Numbered from the stretch's first letter, positions 24,604 to 33,933 are shown. The stretch: 51,574 nucleotides of DNA from an uncultured Alistipes sp. (GCA_900768015.1 CAAGBI010000055.1:1-51574), one strand, 5' to 3'. The notes: generated by a model from the letters alone, not told the origin. Program-made: numbers and translations.

Positions 24604-25254
24604 CTACACGCCACGGAGTATTGCCTGCACAACAAGCGTTGAGAGGTAGTAGGCAAGAGGCGTTGCTATTGCGTAGCAGACGAACGACACAAAGCCCGAG
24701 CGCTGCGTAGCACGACAAAAGGCGAGGTAGCCCCAGTAGAGTGCCCACAATCCCACTACCACAACAACCGCAGCCATGATGATGCTATCGGTTGGGTAGC
24801 TCGCGTATGCCACAACGGGGTCTGCCATAAATGTGGAGTATGCCACGCGGTTGAGAAGCACCCCAGGCACAAGCAACAGCGTGACGGGCCAGTGCGCAAA
24901 GAGCATACGGCCAAACATCTCCGTAACACCCGTAGCGCGGTTGCGTATCACACCAAAGGCGAAGTAGACAACGCCAAACGACACCCACACCGCAACGCCA
25001 AGGGCCAACTGCCAAACCAATGGCAGCTTAACACTCGCCGTATAGCCTATCATAGATGTAGGCACAAAGGCGAAGTGCCATGCACAGATAACGCCTATGA
25101 TAAGCCACGCAAGGCCCCACAATAGGGCGTTGTTACTCGAGTTGGTTGCGGGGCGCTTGAGCATGCGTGCTATGAACGAGCCACTGCCCGCACCCTGCCA
25201 GCGTGCGTCACCACGCGAGCGGTCACGCCTTGCATACATCTTTGCTTTTGCCAT
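24604..25254 (-). CDS. Yip1-like small membrane protein (family uncertain)
   Basis: A 216-residue protein with a basic cytoplasmic start (MAKAKMYARRDRSRGDARW). Five hydrophobic helices lie near 43-62, 75-103, 118-136, 157-178 and 190-212. The pattern is that of a Yip1-domain protein. I cannot name a function. It is the last gene of a reverse-strand trio with the barrel protein (10-base gap) and the TPR protein, and it converges on the SRP RNA gene. Confidence 0.65.
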   Translation of the reverse strand: MAKAKMYARRDRSRGDARWQGAGSGSFIARMLKRPATNSSNNALLWGLAWLIIGVICAWHFAFVPTSMIGYTASVKLPLVWQLALGVAVWVSFGVVYFAFGVIRNRATGVTEMFGRMLFAHWPVTLLLVPGVLLNRVAYSTFMADPVVAYASYPTDSIIMAAVVVVVGLWALYWGYLAFCRATQRSGFVSFVCYAIATPLAYYLSTLVVQAILRGV

Positions 25255-25264
25255 AGTATCAAGT

Positions 25265-26944
25265 TTAGAAGTCTATCTTTGCGCCCAACATAAAGCCTAT
25301 GCCATTGCGATGGTAGTAGGCGTAATCAAAAATATCCTGATTCAAGAGGTTGTAGCCGTTGACGAAGAGCTCTACGCCGTTTTTAACCTTAAATGCCACA
25401 TCAGCGTGGAGGTCAAATATAGCATCTGACTCAAATGCCACGACACTCTTGCCATCAACGAAGTCGCTACCCGACCACTCTCTGCGACCGATGAAGTCTC
25501 CCGAGATGCCAAACTTCCAGCGCTTGAGGCTATACTCTGCAAGGATGTTGGCTACAATCTTTGGGTCAGAGACAGCGTACATAGACGATGTATTATCCAG
25601 ATGAGCACGCGCCGATGCTGCGAGTCTAAGACCGCCGACGGGGTGATACTCTACCTCGGCACCCGCAAAGAGGCGTGTGTTGTCGCCCTGTGCAAAGCCA
25701 AAGGTACCAACCTCGTTAACATGCCAGAACATATAGTCGCGGACGAAGCTCGCACCAAGATATACTCTATAGGCCACCTTCGAGCGCTTATCCGAGCCTG
25801 CGACACCGAAGTGGAGGTCGTAGCTGCGCGTAGAGGCCATCTTATTAAACTCAGCAGCCATAGGCTCAAAGGCGATATACTTATTCTGGTCGTAGAGCGC
25901 CTCGATGCCGTTGTGCTTGATGTTTGTCTCGAACTCGATATATGGTTGTACCTCGACCATGCCGAAGTCGAAATCCAATCTCGCAGCGGGGAGGAAGAAG
26001 TGCGAAGCCTTCTCGCGGCCCGAAACCTTGTCGTACATATAGCCCACCTCGGCCTCTAGGTTGATGATGCCAAACGAGCGAGCGTAGCTTGCACCGACAT
26101 TGACCGCCATATCGCGATACTGCGCATAGCCATTATCCTTCCAGATGCCAAAGCCCGCCTTAACACCAACGATATTACCCTTGAAGTCGCGCGCTACATT
26201 GGCAGCGATGTTGGCGTTATGCTCCGCGATACATGGAGACTCTTCCTTGATAAAGCGACGCTGGCTCCAGCGACCACCGCCAACCTCAACGCCGAAGTTT
26301 AGGCGCGAGAGGTCGACAAAGTCGTCACCATAGCGCACGCTAATGTTGCCATCATGGAAGCAGACACGGTCGGGGTTCATCATAGCATAGCGGTTAACAA
26401 TGTCGTTGCCATAGTTGATGCTTGCCTCGAGCATCTGACGCTTCAAAACAAGGCCACCGCCAACATTTATGACATTCGACATCGAGTAGCTGTCGGCAAT
26501 AGACAGCTCCTCGCCATAGCCATTTGTTCTCTTTGCGAAGTTAGCCTCGTGGTCTATGCCCACGCCGAAGTATCCGAGGTGCTTGTTGTGGGCCGTGTAG
26601 CGCACCGCAGCATCCGAACCCAAGGGGTAGCCCGCAGCGATTCGAGCAAAGAAGTTCTGCGGACGGAAGAAGTCGTCGGCATATCCCGCCCTCGCAGGCT
26701 TGAAGTTGTGGTCTTCGAGCGCCACCTGCCATGTCTCGGGATTTACATTGTAGATAATCTCGGGCTCGATAACGGGGGCATCACTAATCTCTGTTGGCGC
26801 AGTAAGCTTCTTTGCCGAGGATACCTCGTGCGTGTAGTTCTTAGTCACCTCCACCTGCTTATGCTCCTGAGCCGAGAGGGGTGCTACGGCCATAAACACA
26901 GCCATAGCGGTACAAATATATTTGATGTATCTCATATTCTGCAT
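25265..26944 (-). CDS. Outer-membrane beta-barrel protein (TonB-dependent-receptor-like barrel without plug)
   Basis: 559 residues. A cleavable signal peptide (YICTAMAVFMAVAPLSAQ) and a Glu/Thr-rich spacer (about 27-80) are followed by a long run of alternating hydrophobic residues and aromatic girdles. The last strand ends in Phe (GFMLGAKIDF), as in outer-membrane barrels. NGVELFVNGYNLLNQDIFDYAYYHR near the end is typical of TonB-dependent receptors, but no plug domain or TonB box was seen. It is encoded 21 bases after a 996-residue TPR protein, an arrangement that suggests the two act together at the outer membrane. ATG 26935 is an alternative start. Confidence 0.75.
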   Translation of the reverse strand: MQNMRYIKYICTAMAVFMAVAPLSAQEHKQVEVTKNYTHEVSSAKKLTAPTEISDAPVIEPEIIYNVNPETWQVALEDHNFKPARAGYADDFFRPQNFFARIAAGYPLGSDAAVRYTAHNKHLGYFGVGIDHEANFAKRTNGYGEELSIADSYSMSNVINVGGGLVLKRQMLEASINYGNDIVNRYAMMNPDRVCFHDGNISVRYGDDFVDLSRLNFGVEVGGGRWSQRRFIKEESPCIAEHNANIAANVARDFKGNIVGVKAGFGIWKDNGYAQYRDMAVNVGASYARSFGIINLEAEVGYMYDKVSGREKASHFFLPAARLDFDFGMVEVQPYIEFETNIKHNGIEALYDQNKYIAFEPMAAEFNKMASTRSYDLHFGVAGSDKRSKVAYRVYLGASFVRDYMFWHVNEVGTFGFAQGDNTRLFAGAEVEYHPVGGLRLAASARAHLDNTSSMYAVSDPKIVANILAEYSLKRWKFGISGDFIGRREWSGSDFVDGKSVVAFESDAIFDLHADVAFKVKNGVELFVNGYNLLNQDIFDYAYYHRNGIGFMLGAKIDF

Positions 26945-26965
26945 TTTACTTAAGCGGTTACTACC

Positions 26966-29956
26966 CTACTTTGTGAGTTTTGAAATGCGCTCCTTGGCCT
27001 CGGCCACAACGCCATCATCCTTGGGCGAGTAGCCATCGACGATGCTCTGGTAGGTAGCACGCGCCTGGAATGTGTTGTTTGTCATAACGAAGGTGTCACC
27101 CAAGAGGATGAAGATGTGCGCCTGCCAATATGTCGAGCCACACTGACCCATGTCGAAGACGAGTTGCTGGGCGCGCTCATAGTCGCCAGCAATATATGCC
27201 GCCTCGACAACACGATAGTAGGCCTCGGCACCCTCCTCCGTCATAGGATTCTCCGCGAGTGAGGTGTACAACTCCAACGACTGGGCACTACCCTCCTCAT
27301 GTAGCACATCGGCCATGACAAGCTTAGCGTAGCGTCTTGCCCAATCCGTAGCATCGGCCATATTCTCCACATCCTCGTACATTCTCTTAATTGTGGCACT
27401 ATCACCCGTCATAGAGGCTGCATCGACATAGCCCTCCGAGGCTCTGGCGCGCTTATCCTTCTCGTGCGCTACATCGTACAACGAGCGGTAGGCCTCGGCA
27501 GACTTAGCGAACTGTTTCATGTCGTACGACATATCGGCATAGACGCCCAACACACGCTCGGTATATTGATTGAGACCCTGAGCCAACAACTCCTCCATGG
27601 TCTCCAATGCCGAGGGCTTATCCTCCAGGTTGATGTGGCAGTCGCTCAAGTAAAAGAGTGCCTCGGTGCGGTTATAGCCCTTCTCGAAGCTGCGCAAGTA
27701 GTTTGTAAGCTTGGTGCGCGCCTCGCCCATGTCGCCCGCGAGGTAGACATTCTTTGCCGCCGCGAAGGTCAACGAGTCGCGTGCCGCAGTGCTCATATCG
27801 CTCTGCACACCGCTACGCTCTGCATAGGCGAAGTAGTCATCAATTCTATCCTCCTTAACATATATGTCGCGCAGGCTACGGATAGCCTCGAGAGCCGATG
27901 CCGACTGTGGGTCATACTCCACGACCTTCTCGTAGCATGCGATAGCCTCATTCTTGCGACCAAGGTTGTAGTATGCTAAAGCGAGGTCCGACATTGCGCT
28001 AACATAGTAGGGCGAAGAGCTGTCGCTATCAACGAAGTCCTGCAAGGTCTCTGCACCCTGAGCATAGCGCTCTGCAGCGATATGCGTACGGCCCAACTCA
28101 TACCACGCATCATCTACATAGTCACCCACGCCATCCAAGACGATGGTCTTGAGCAGCTCCACCTTCTTTGTCTGCTTCTTGTCGATACCCTCGAGCATGG
28201 CGAGCTGATAGCGAGCATAGTGGCGACACTCCGATGATGAAGCTATAGAGATTTTATAGGCGTTACGCGCTGCACCGAACTCGCGCAATGTGAAGCGTGC
28301 ATCGCCAATGCGGTTCTGGGCATCGAAGAGGTAGTCGTCGCGCTTGGTGTAGTCGCGCACAAACTCATCGAAGGCCTCAGCAGACTCCTCCATATTACCC
28401 ATAGCGAAGTTGGCATAGCCAATGCCGTAGTGGGCAAACTGATACTCTATCTCACTCTTTGGGGCACGACGCACATAGGCCTCGTACTTCTCCTTTGCCT
28501 TAGCCATATCGCCCTGAGCAAATGCCACCTCACCCTGCCAGTAGAGCGTAAGGGCTGTGTACTTGGGCTGCAAAGCCAACGCCTCAGACTCAGCAAGCAA
28601 GCGCTCGGCCGTTACCCAGTCCTCGCGCTTGATAGCATCGACAGCACGGAACAGTGCCACGCGCTGCAGTGCCGCCTTAATCTCGTTATCGGGATTTTGA
28701 TACTCCTTGATGGCCGTATATGCAGCATCGTAGTTCTCGGAGTTGTAGTAGCTTGCAATAAGCAACTGCTTAACCTCCGACTCGCGGGGTGAGCCAGGAT
28801 AGCGGTCCAAGTAGCTCTGCAACACCGCCGTAGCCTCGTTGAATACGCCACCGCCCAACTCATACTTCAAGCGACCCTGATTCAACAACGCATCGCGTGC
28901 TATCTTCTCGTCGTAGCCCTCGCCCGTTGCTGTTGCCTGTGCAAAGGCATCCGCAGCAAGGCTCTTGTTGCCAAGCTTGATGTAGCAGTCACCGAGGTGG
29001 TAGGCTGCGTTCTGCGTGAGGGCATCCTCGGGACCACACACCCTCTTTAGCGGTGTCACCGCATCGTTGTAGCGCGCCATACGGTAGAGCGAGTAGCCAA
29101 GGATGTAGTTCTCCTCGCGACCCATAATCTCGGGGCTATATGAGGCAATATATCTCGCCGCCTGGGCATAGTCCTCCTTGAGGAAGTAGCTCTCGGCAAT
29201 GATGCGCAACAGGTCGTCGCGTGTCTTTGAGGTTGTCTGGTTAAGGAGCTTCTCACCCTCGGCGATTACATAGTCGTAGTTACCCTTGCGGTACTCAATC
29301 TGCAAGAGGTAGAATGGCGCCAAATCGCGGTAAGCATCCGTACTCTTAAGCTGCGTAAAACCCTCCTTTGCGCTCTCAAGCTCGCCATTGGCATAGTGGA
29401 TATACGAGGTATAGTACAAGGCGTGGGGGTAGTACTCGCTAATCTTCGATATCTTGGCCAAGTGGCTCTTGGCACGAATATAGTCGCCCTCCGCAAAGCG
29501 CATATAACCGACACGCATATCGTAGCGCTCGCGAGAGTGAGGGTCCAAAGATTTGTAGTCCACCTCGGCAAAGAGGCGCTCGGCATCCTCCATCTTGTTG
29601 ATGTCGGTGTAGAAGACCGCAAGCATGAAGAGCATGTCGTTGCGGTAGATGCTCGCGGGGTATTTCGCCAAGAACTCCTCCATCATGCGCTCGGGCTCTG
29701 CCACGCCAATCTCCACCGAAGAGCGCACCTTCTGGAACTCCACCCACTCGGCATCGTGGCTCATGGTCATGGGGTTAATCTCTCGCTCCAACGCCACAAG
29801 GGCATCGTAAGCCTCGCCCCAGCGACCACGCTCGAGCATACTCTCAATCTCGGTTCTACGCCCTGCAATACCAGGGTCCTGTGCCACAACATTGCCCGCA
29901 GTGGCAATGGTGCCAACAAACACTAAAAAAGATATAATTTTTCTTCGCATACTCAT
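26966..29956 (-). CDS. Large periplasmic tetratricopeptide-repeat protein
   Basis: 996 residues with signal peptide RRKIISFLVFVGTIATAGNVVAQ, then roughly twenty TPR-like helix pairs along the whole length. Examples are AERLFAEVDYKSLDPHSRERYDMRVGYMRFAEGDY and ALAYYNLGRKNEAIACYEKVVEYDP. It is a scaffold for protein contacts in the periplasm; the partner is probably the adjacent barrel protein. The frame extends to 30001, but a perfect -7 element (29972-29979) lies within that extension. The start is therefore ATG 29956 (or 29950). It leads the trio with the barrel and Yip1-like genes. Confidence 0.85.
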   Translation of the reverse strand: MSMRRKIISFLVFVGTIATAGNVVAQDPGIAGRRTEIESMLERGRWGEAYDALVALEREINPMTMSHDAEWVEFQKVRSSVEIGVAEPERMMEEFLAKYPASIYRNDMLFMLAVFYTDINKMEDAERLFAEVDYKSLDPHSRERYDMRVGYMRFAEGDYIRAKSHLAKISKISEYYPHALYYTSYIHYANGELESAKEGFTQLKSTDAYRDLAPFYLLQIEYRKGNYDYVIAEGEKLLNQTTSKTRDDLLRIIAESYFLKEDYAQAARYIASYSPEIMGREENYILGYSLYRMARYNDAVTPLKRVCGPEDALTQNAAYHLGDCYIKLGNKSLAADAFAQATATGEGYDEKIARDALLNQGRLKYELGGGVFNEATAVLQSYLDRYPGSPRESEVKQLLIASYYNSENYDAAYTAIKEYQNPDNEIKAALQRVALFRAVDAIKREDWVTAERLLAESEALALQPKYTALTLYWQGEVAFAQGDMAKAKEKYEAYVRRAPKSEIEYQFAHYGIGYANFAMGNMEESAEAFDEFVRDYTKRDDYLFDAQNRIGDARFTLREFGAARNAYKISIASSSECRHYARYQLAMLEGIDKKQTKKVELLKTIVLDGVGDYVDDAWYELGRTHIAAERYAQGAETLQDFVDSDSSSPYYVSAMSDLALAYYNLGRKNEAIACYEKVVEYDPQSASALEAIRSLRDIYVKEDRIDDYFAYAERSGVQSDMSTAARDSLTFAAAKNVYLAGDMGEARTKLTNYLRSFEKGYNRTEALFYLSDCHINLEDKPSALETMEELLAQGLNQYTERVLGVYADMSYDMKQFAKSAEAYRSLYDVAHEKDKRARASEGYVDAASMTGDSATIKRMYEDVENMADATDWARRYAKLVMADVLHEEGSAQSLELYTSLAENPMTEEGAEAYYRVVEAAYIAGDYERAQQLVFDMGQCGSTYWQAHIFILLGDTFVMTNNTFQARATYQSIVDGYSPKDDGVVAEAKERISKLTK

Positions 29957-29971
29957 GTATATAATATAGGG

Positions 29972-29979
29972 CAAAGATA
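29972..29979 (-). promoter_or_regulatory. Promoter -7 element for the TPR-protein operon
   Basis: Reverse-strand TATCTTTG is an exact match, 16 bases before ATG 29956. The leader would be only about ten bases. Confidence 0.55.
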
Positions 29980-30059
29980 CGCAATTTTCGTTAAATAACA
30001 CAACACCAAGGAACGATTATTGCCACGATTTTTGGTGTATAGAACAAATATTTTTAGTT

Positions 30060-30455
30060 ATGACACAAAAAATCACACTTCAGATGACCGCCGACCACCA
30101 TTTTTCGATTGCCGACGGTCGTAACATAGAGGCCCTCAACCCCAAGGAGATGCTCCTCTACGCCTCGCTCGAGTGCCTTGCACACACCATCACAAGCCTC
30201 CTAAAGGAGCGCATCAAGGCCCTCAAAAATCTTGAACTAACACTCGAGGGTACGCTCTCCACGCCCACGGTCGTAGCCGAGAGCATATACACACACTTCA
30301 ATGTAATCTACAACGCTGAGTGTCACGACATCAAGGAGCAGGAGGTGGTTAGTCGCGCCGTCAACCTCGCACACGACAAATATTGCGGTATGTTACAGAT
30401 GCTCCGCAAGATAGCACCCATGACACATGTCACATCTATTGTCGCAACAGAGTAA
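30060..30455 (+). CDS. OsmC/Ohr-family protein
   Basis: A 131-residue protein of the OsmC fold: a short N-terminal sheet, the helix PKEMLLYASLECLAHTITSLLKER with Cys39, a middle sheet, and a second helix region with Cys109 in HDKYCGMLQMLRK. In OsmC/Ohr enzymes two such cysteines reduce organic hydroperoxides. Here both are present, but the usual surrounding residues are diverged, so peroxidase activity is likely rather than certain. It stands alone, divergent from the TPR operon, and ends in a perfect hairpin shared with lemA. Confidence 0.85.
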   Translation: MTQKITLQMTADHHFSIADGRNIEALNPKEMLLYASLECLAHTITSLLKERIKALKNLELTLEGTLSTPTVVAESIYTHFNVIYNAECHDIKEQEVVSRAVNLAHDKYCGMLQMLRKIAPMTHVTSIVATE

Positions 30456-30461
30456 CAAAAA

Positions 30462-30492
30462 AAGACTCCTCGGAAAAACCGAGGAGTCTTAA
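30462..30492. terminator. Bidirectional terminator between the OsmC-like gene and lemA
   Basis: AAGACTCCTCGG (30462-30473) pairs perfectly with CCGAGGAGTCTT (30479-30490) around AAAAA, with A/T runs on both sides. Confidence 0.9.
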
Positions 30493-30511
30493 ACATTTGC
30501 AAATTACGGAA

Positions 30512-31102
30512 TTAGAAGACTACCACAGGGGCTACCTCTGCGCCAGCCTGAGCCTCGAACATGCTCTTTGCGTCGAAGCCAAACATCGAGGCGATGATGT
30601 TGTTGGGGAAGCGGCGCACCATAACATTATACTCCTTAACCGCCTCGTTATACTTCTGGCGCTCAACCGAGATACGATTCTCCGTACCCTCGAGCTGAGC
30701 CTGAAGCTGCAAGAAGTTCTGGTTTGCCTTCAAGTCGGGATAGCTCTCCGCAACAGCAAGTAGGCGACCCAGCGCACCACTCACCTCATCCTGTGCTGCC
30801 ATCCACGCCTCCATCTGCTCGGGAGTAGCAGTGGCGGGGTCGATAGTGATTGATGTAGCGCGTGTGCGTGCATCGGTAACAGCCTGGAGTGTCGACTCCT
30901 CATGCTCGGCATAGCCCTTGACCGTAGCAACAAGGTTGGGAATAAGGTCGGCACGACGCTGATATACCGACTCGACATCTGCCCACTTCTTCTCTACCTC
31001 GGCATTAGCATCAACCAAGCCGTTGTACTTTGTGATGCAAAAGCCCGCAAACAATAGCAACGCTCCCGCGATGCAAATAAGAATAATAGTTCCTTTCTTC
31101 AT
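30512..31102 (-). CDS. lemA: LemA family protein
   Basis: A 196-residue protein with an N-terminal membrane anchor (GTIILICIAGALLLFAGFCI) and the LemA core of long helices. NAEVEKKWADVESVYQRRADLIPNLVATVKGYAEHE is followed by SYPDLKANQNFLQLQAQLEGTENRISVERQKYNEAVKEYN and a final RFPNNIIASMFGF. Function in bacteria is poorly defined; it is often paired with a TPM-domain protein, as here (40 bases apart, same strand). It probably forms a membrane-associated unit with that neighbour. Confidence 0.94.
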   Translation of the reverse strand: MKKGTIILICIAGALLLFAGFCITKYNGLVDANAEVEKKWADVESVYQRRADLIPNLVATVKGYAEHEESTLQAVTDARTRATSITIDPATATPEQMEAWMAAQDEVSGALGRLLAVAESYPDLKANQNFLQLQAQLEGTENRISVERQKYNEAVKEYNVMVRRFPNNIIASMFGFDAKSMFEAQAGAEVAPVVVF

Positions 31103-31142
31103 AGTTTTATTTTATTAGTTTTATCTTTCCATAACACATTGA

Positions 31143-32069
31143 TTACCAGCGTGAGCCGCCGCCACCGCCGCCGAAGCTACCGCCGCCAAAGCCGCCACCA
31201 AAGCTACCGCCGCCGAAGCCGCCACCACGGCCTCCCATGCCACCAAAGCCCATAGGCAAGAAGACGATGCCGCCACCGCCACCATTATTACGGCGTGTAG
31301 TGCGTGTGTGCGTGGTGTGGCAGTTATCACATACCAGGGTCTCATGGATGGTGACATGCGTCGCCGTCTTCTCAACAATGGCGCGCTCCGTAACTCGCAG
31401 CGTATGCTTACCGCAGTTGGGGCACTTTGAGCTGGCCAATACCGAGCGGATGACAAAGGCGAGGGGCACGACGATAAACAGCAGAGTTATAACGAGCGCC
31501 AAGACCATAGCCGAGCCATCCTCATCGCTCCTCTTGGCACGGGGCAGCTCGCCAGTCGTAAGCAGACCATCCACCGCCTCTACGCCAAGCACCATGCCCT
31601 CGCTATAGTCGCCCTCTCGGAACGAGGGAAGCATATAGTCCTGCTGAATCTGCACACAGGTAGCATCGGGAAGCACACCCTCCAAGCCGTAGCCCGTGTG
31701 GAAGCGCACCTCGCGCATATCCTTAACAAGCAGAATGCCGAGGCCATTATCCAACTCGCCATCGCCCACGCCCCACGACGCAAAGAGCTGCTGCGAGAAA
31801 CTAAAGACATCGCCCGACTTAATGTCGTCAACAGCGACAACAACGACCTCAGCGATGCCGCGCTCCTTGAGCGAGTAGCAGATGGAGTCGAGGTGTGCCA
31901 CAGCCTCACGCGAGAGTATGCCATCGGGGTTTGAGACAAAGCGTGTGCGGTCCTGAAGCTGCACATTGGGAATATCCTTAACGCCATAGCTCCTTGCCTC
32001 AGCCACCACGACACCCGCAAGCATCGCCACCGTGAGCAACAATATGTATATACGCTTTCCTATCATCAT
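31143..32069 (-). CDS. TPM-domain membrane protein with glycine-rich tail
   Basis: 308 residues. A signal peptide (IYILLLTVAMLAGVVVAEA) precedes a TPM domain (about 25-175) beginning NVQLQDRTRFVSNPDGILS and containing DNGLGILLVKDMREVRFHTGYGLEG. A membrane helix follows near 190-212. Next is a small Cys pair arrangement (CPNCGKH and CDNCH, likely zinc-binding) and a Gly-rich tail with GGGFGGGSFGGG repeats. It belongs to the YgcG-type proteins linked to LemA. ATG 32069 is preferred to the TTG at 32078. It lies between adk and lemA, just after a hairpin. Confidence 0.87.
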   Translation of the reverse strand: MMIGKRIYILLLTVAMLAGVVVAEARSYGVKDIPNVQLQDRTRFVSNPDGILSREAVAHLDSICYSLKERGIAEVVVVAVDDIKSGDVFSFSQQLFASWGVGDGELDNGLGILLVKDMREVRFHTGYGLEGVLPDATCVQIQQDYMLPSFREGDYSEGMVLGVEAVDGLLTTGELPRAKRSDEDGSAMVLALVITLLFIVVPLAFVIRSVLASSKCPNCGKHTLRVTERAIVEKTATHVTIHETLVCDNCHTTHTRTTRRNNGGGGGIVFLPMGFGGMGGRGGGFGGGSFGGGFGGGSFGGGGGGSRW

Positions 32070-32080
32070 ATTAAACAAAC

Positions 32081-32117
32081 ACGGGCGAAGTCAATATATT
32101 GTATCGACATCGCCCGT
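32081..32117 (-). terminator. Hairpin between adk and the TPM gene (weak terminator or leader stem)
   Basis: ACGGGCGA and TCGCCCGT pair, extended by GTC/GAC across single mismatched bases. On the reverse strand it follows adk by 24 bases and only a mixed T-rich stretch comes after, so termination may be partial. Confidence 0.55.
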
Positions 32118-32141
32118 TGTAGGTTATTTAACTAATTTTGT

Positions 32142-32714
32142 CTACCTTTTGGCATCAATAACCTCTGCCAAGCGACCAAACACCTCATCCATAGTACCGA
32201 GACCGTTAATCTCGCTATACTTGTTCTGCTTTGTGTAGTGCTCTGCAACGATAGCCGTCTGCTGGCGATATACCTCAATTCGGTTGCGGATGACATCCTC
32301 CGAAGCGTCGTCGGCACGACCAGAGTCCTTGCCACGCAACAAGATACGACGCACGAGCTCCTCCTCGGGAACATCCATAAAAATCATAACATCAACCTTG
32401 CGACCAATCTCTGCGAGCAGCGAGTCGAAAATCTCAGCCTGGGCAGTGGTGCGGGGGAAACCATCAAAGATGCAACCCTTGTCTGAGTGTGAAGCCATGT
32501 AGTTGCGAACCATCTCTACAACGATGTTGTCGGGGGCAAGCTCACCACGAGAGATATATGCCTCCATGCTCTTACCAAGCTCCGTACCGCGCTGAATCTC
32601 ACCGCGGATAACCTCGCCTGTCGAGATGTGATAGAGGTCGTAGTGCTCGGCCAATCGGGCAGCCTGAGTACCCTTGCCACAACCAGGTGCTCCAAAAAGA
32701 ATTATGTTAAGCAT
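32142..32714 (-). CDS. adk: Adenylate kinase
   Basis: A 190-residue adenylate kinase of the short-LID type. The P-loop is GAPGCGKGTQAARL (7-20), then HISTGEVIRGEIQRG, the NMP-binding part IVVEMVRNYM, and DGFPRTTAQAEIFD. A short LID (RILLRGKDSGRADDASEDVIRNRIEVYRQQT) lacks zinc cysteines. It balances ATP, ADP and AMP in the cytoplasm. A -7 element lies at 32764-32771. thiL is divergent. A hairpin follows the gene and the TPM gene lies beyond it. Confidence 0.97.
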   Translation of the reverse strand: MLNIILFGAPGCGKGTQAARLAEHYDLYHISTGEVIRGEIQRGTELGKSMEAYISRGELAPDNIVVEMVRNYMASHSDKGCIFDGFPRTTAQAEIFDSLLAEIGRKVDVMIFMDVPEEELVRRILLRGKDSGRADDASEDVIRNRIEVYRQQTAIVAEHYTKQNKYSEINGLGTMDEVFGRLAEVIDAKR

Positions 32715-32763
32715 TTCTTCTATTTAATTATAGTTATAACTTTTTTGAAAAACAAATTTGAGG

Positions 32764-32771
32764 CAAAGTTA
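32764..32771 (-). promoter_or_regulatory. Promoter -7 element for adk
   Basis: Reverse-strand TAACTTTG fits TAnnTTTG, about 50 bases before the adk start. It is back to back with the thiL promoter. Confidence 0.6.
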
Positions 32772-32779
32772 TGTTTTTT

Positions 32780-32811
32780 TTTGCAATATTCCAATCAAAA
32801 AAGTATTTTTG
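32780..32811 (+). promoter_or_regulatory. Promoter for thiL
   Basis: TTTG at 32780-32783 and TATTTTTG at 32804-32811 are spaced by 20 bases. The latter ends 14 bases before the ATG, so the leader is very short. Confidence 0.7.
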
Positions 32812-32825
32812 CAAAAAATTTAATT

Positions 32826-33854
32826 ATGAAAGCACAGAATACCACGGAGATTGCCTCTTTGGGCGAGTTCGGACTCATAGATCGTCTTACCTCACGCCTC
32901 GGCCGTCGTAACGATAATACGCTCATGGCGGCGGGAGATGACGCCGCAGTAATAGACCTCGGCGACGAGGTTATGCTCCTCACAACAGATATGATGACCG
33001 AGGGCATAGACTTCGACTTGAGCTACTTCCCGCTTAAGCACCTCGGCTACAAAGCTATAGTGCGTGGCGTGAACGACATCCTCGCGATGAACGCAAAGCC
33101 CCAGCAGGTGGTCGTAGCACTCGGCGTATCGGCAAAGATTTCGGTCGAGGCACTCGACGAACTCTACGAGGGCATGGAGCATGCAGCAAAGGAGCTCGGC
33201 GTGGACATCGTGGGTGGCGACACCACCGCCTCGATGAATGGCCTTGTAATAACAATCTCGGCTACGGGTCGCGCAAAGAAGAGCGAGGTAGCATATCGCT
33301 CTGGCGCCAAGGAGCACGACCTTATCTGCATCACCTCCAACCTCGGTGCAGCATACATGGGTCTCCACCTCTTGGAGCGCGAGAAGCGCGTATTGAAGGA
33401 TATCGCAAACCCCGAGCCTAAGTTCGCGGGCCACGAATACCTCTTGGAGCGTTACCTCAAGCCCCGCGCCCGCATCAACATCATCGACGCACTTAAGGAG
33501 GAGGGCATTCAGCCAACAGCGATGATTGACCTCTCGGATGGTCTTGCAAGCGACCTTCGCCAGATTTGCCGCTCGTCGAAGTGTGGCGCGCGCATATACC
33601 TCGAGCGTATTCCCATTGCACGCCAGACAACAGAGCTTGCAGAGGAGATGCACATCGACCCCGTAATCGCAGCGCTCAACGGTGGCGAGGACCACGAGTT
33701 GCTCTTCACCGTGCCCCTTGACAAGCAGGAGAGCATCATGCGCCTCGGCTTGGTGGATGTCATTGGTCACATCACGCGCGAGGAGGCTGGCGTAGTGCTC
33801 GTAACGCCCGATGGCGAGGGCATAGCACTCAAGGCTCAGGCATTCGACCGATAG
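32826..33854 (+). CDS. thiL: Thiamine-monophosphate kinase
   Basis: 342 residues of the PurM/ThiL ATP-grasp-like fold. Landmarks are SLGEFGLIDRL, the metal- and phosphate-binding GDDAAVIDLGDEVMLLTTDMMTEGIDFDL, KAIVRGVNDILAMNAKPQQ, VDIVGGDTTAS, and MIDLSDGLASDLRQI. It makes thiamine diphosphate, the active cofactor, from thiamine monophosphate and ATP. The open frame runs upstream across the adk promoter, but the promoter at 32780-32811 fixes the start at ATG 32826. No other thi gene is in view. Confidence 0.95.
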   Translation: MKAQNTTEIASLGEFGLIDRLTSRLGRRNDNTLMAAGDDAAVIDLGDEVMLLTTDMMTEGIDFDLSYFPLKHLGYKAIVRGVNDILAMNAKPQQVVVALGVSAKISVEALDELYEGMEHAAKELGVDIVGGDTTASMNGLVITISATGRAKKSEVAYRSGAKEHDLICITSNLGAAYMGLHLLEREKRVLKDIANPEPKFAGHEYLLERYLKPRARINIIDALKEEGIQPTAMIDLSDGLASDLRQICRSSKCGARIYLERIPIARQTTELAEEMHIDPVIAALNGGEDHELLFTVPLDKQESIMRLGLVDVIGHITREEAGVVLVTPDGEGIALKAQAFDR

Positions 33855-33880
33855 GCGACTATCATCACAACAGGACTTTA

Positions 33881-33916
33881 TGGGGTGTGTTAACATGCTA
33901 AGTTGAACACACCCCA
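33881..33916. repeat. Inverted repeat after thiL
   Basis: TGGGGTGTGTT (33881-33891) pairs perfectly with AACACACCCCA (33906-33916) around 14 bases. It has no T-run of its own and may be a protein site or an RNA-stabilising stem. Confidence 0.6.
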
Positions 33917-33933
33917 TTCGCTTCAAACTTTGC

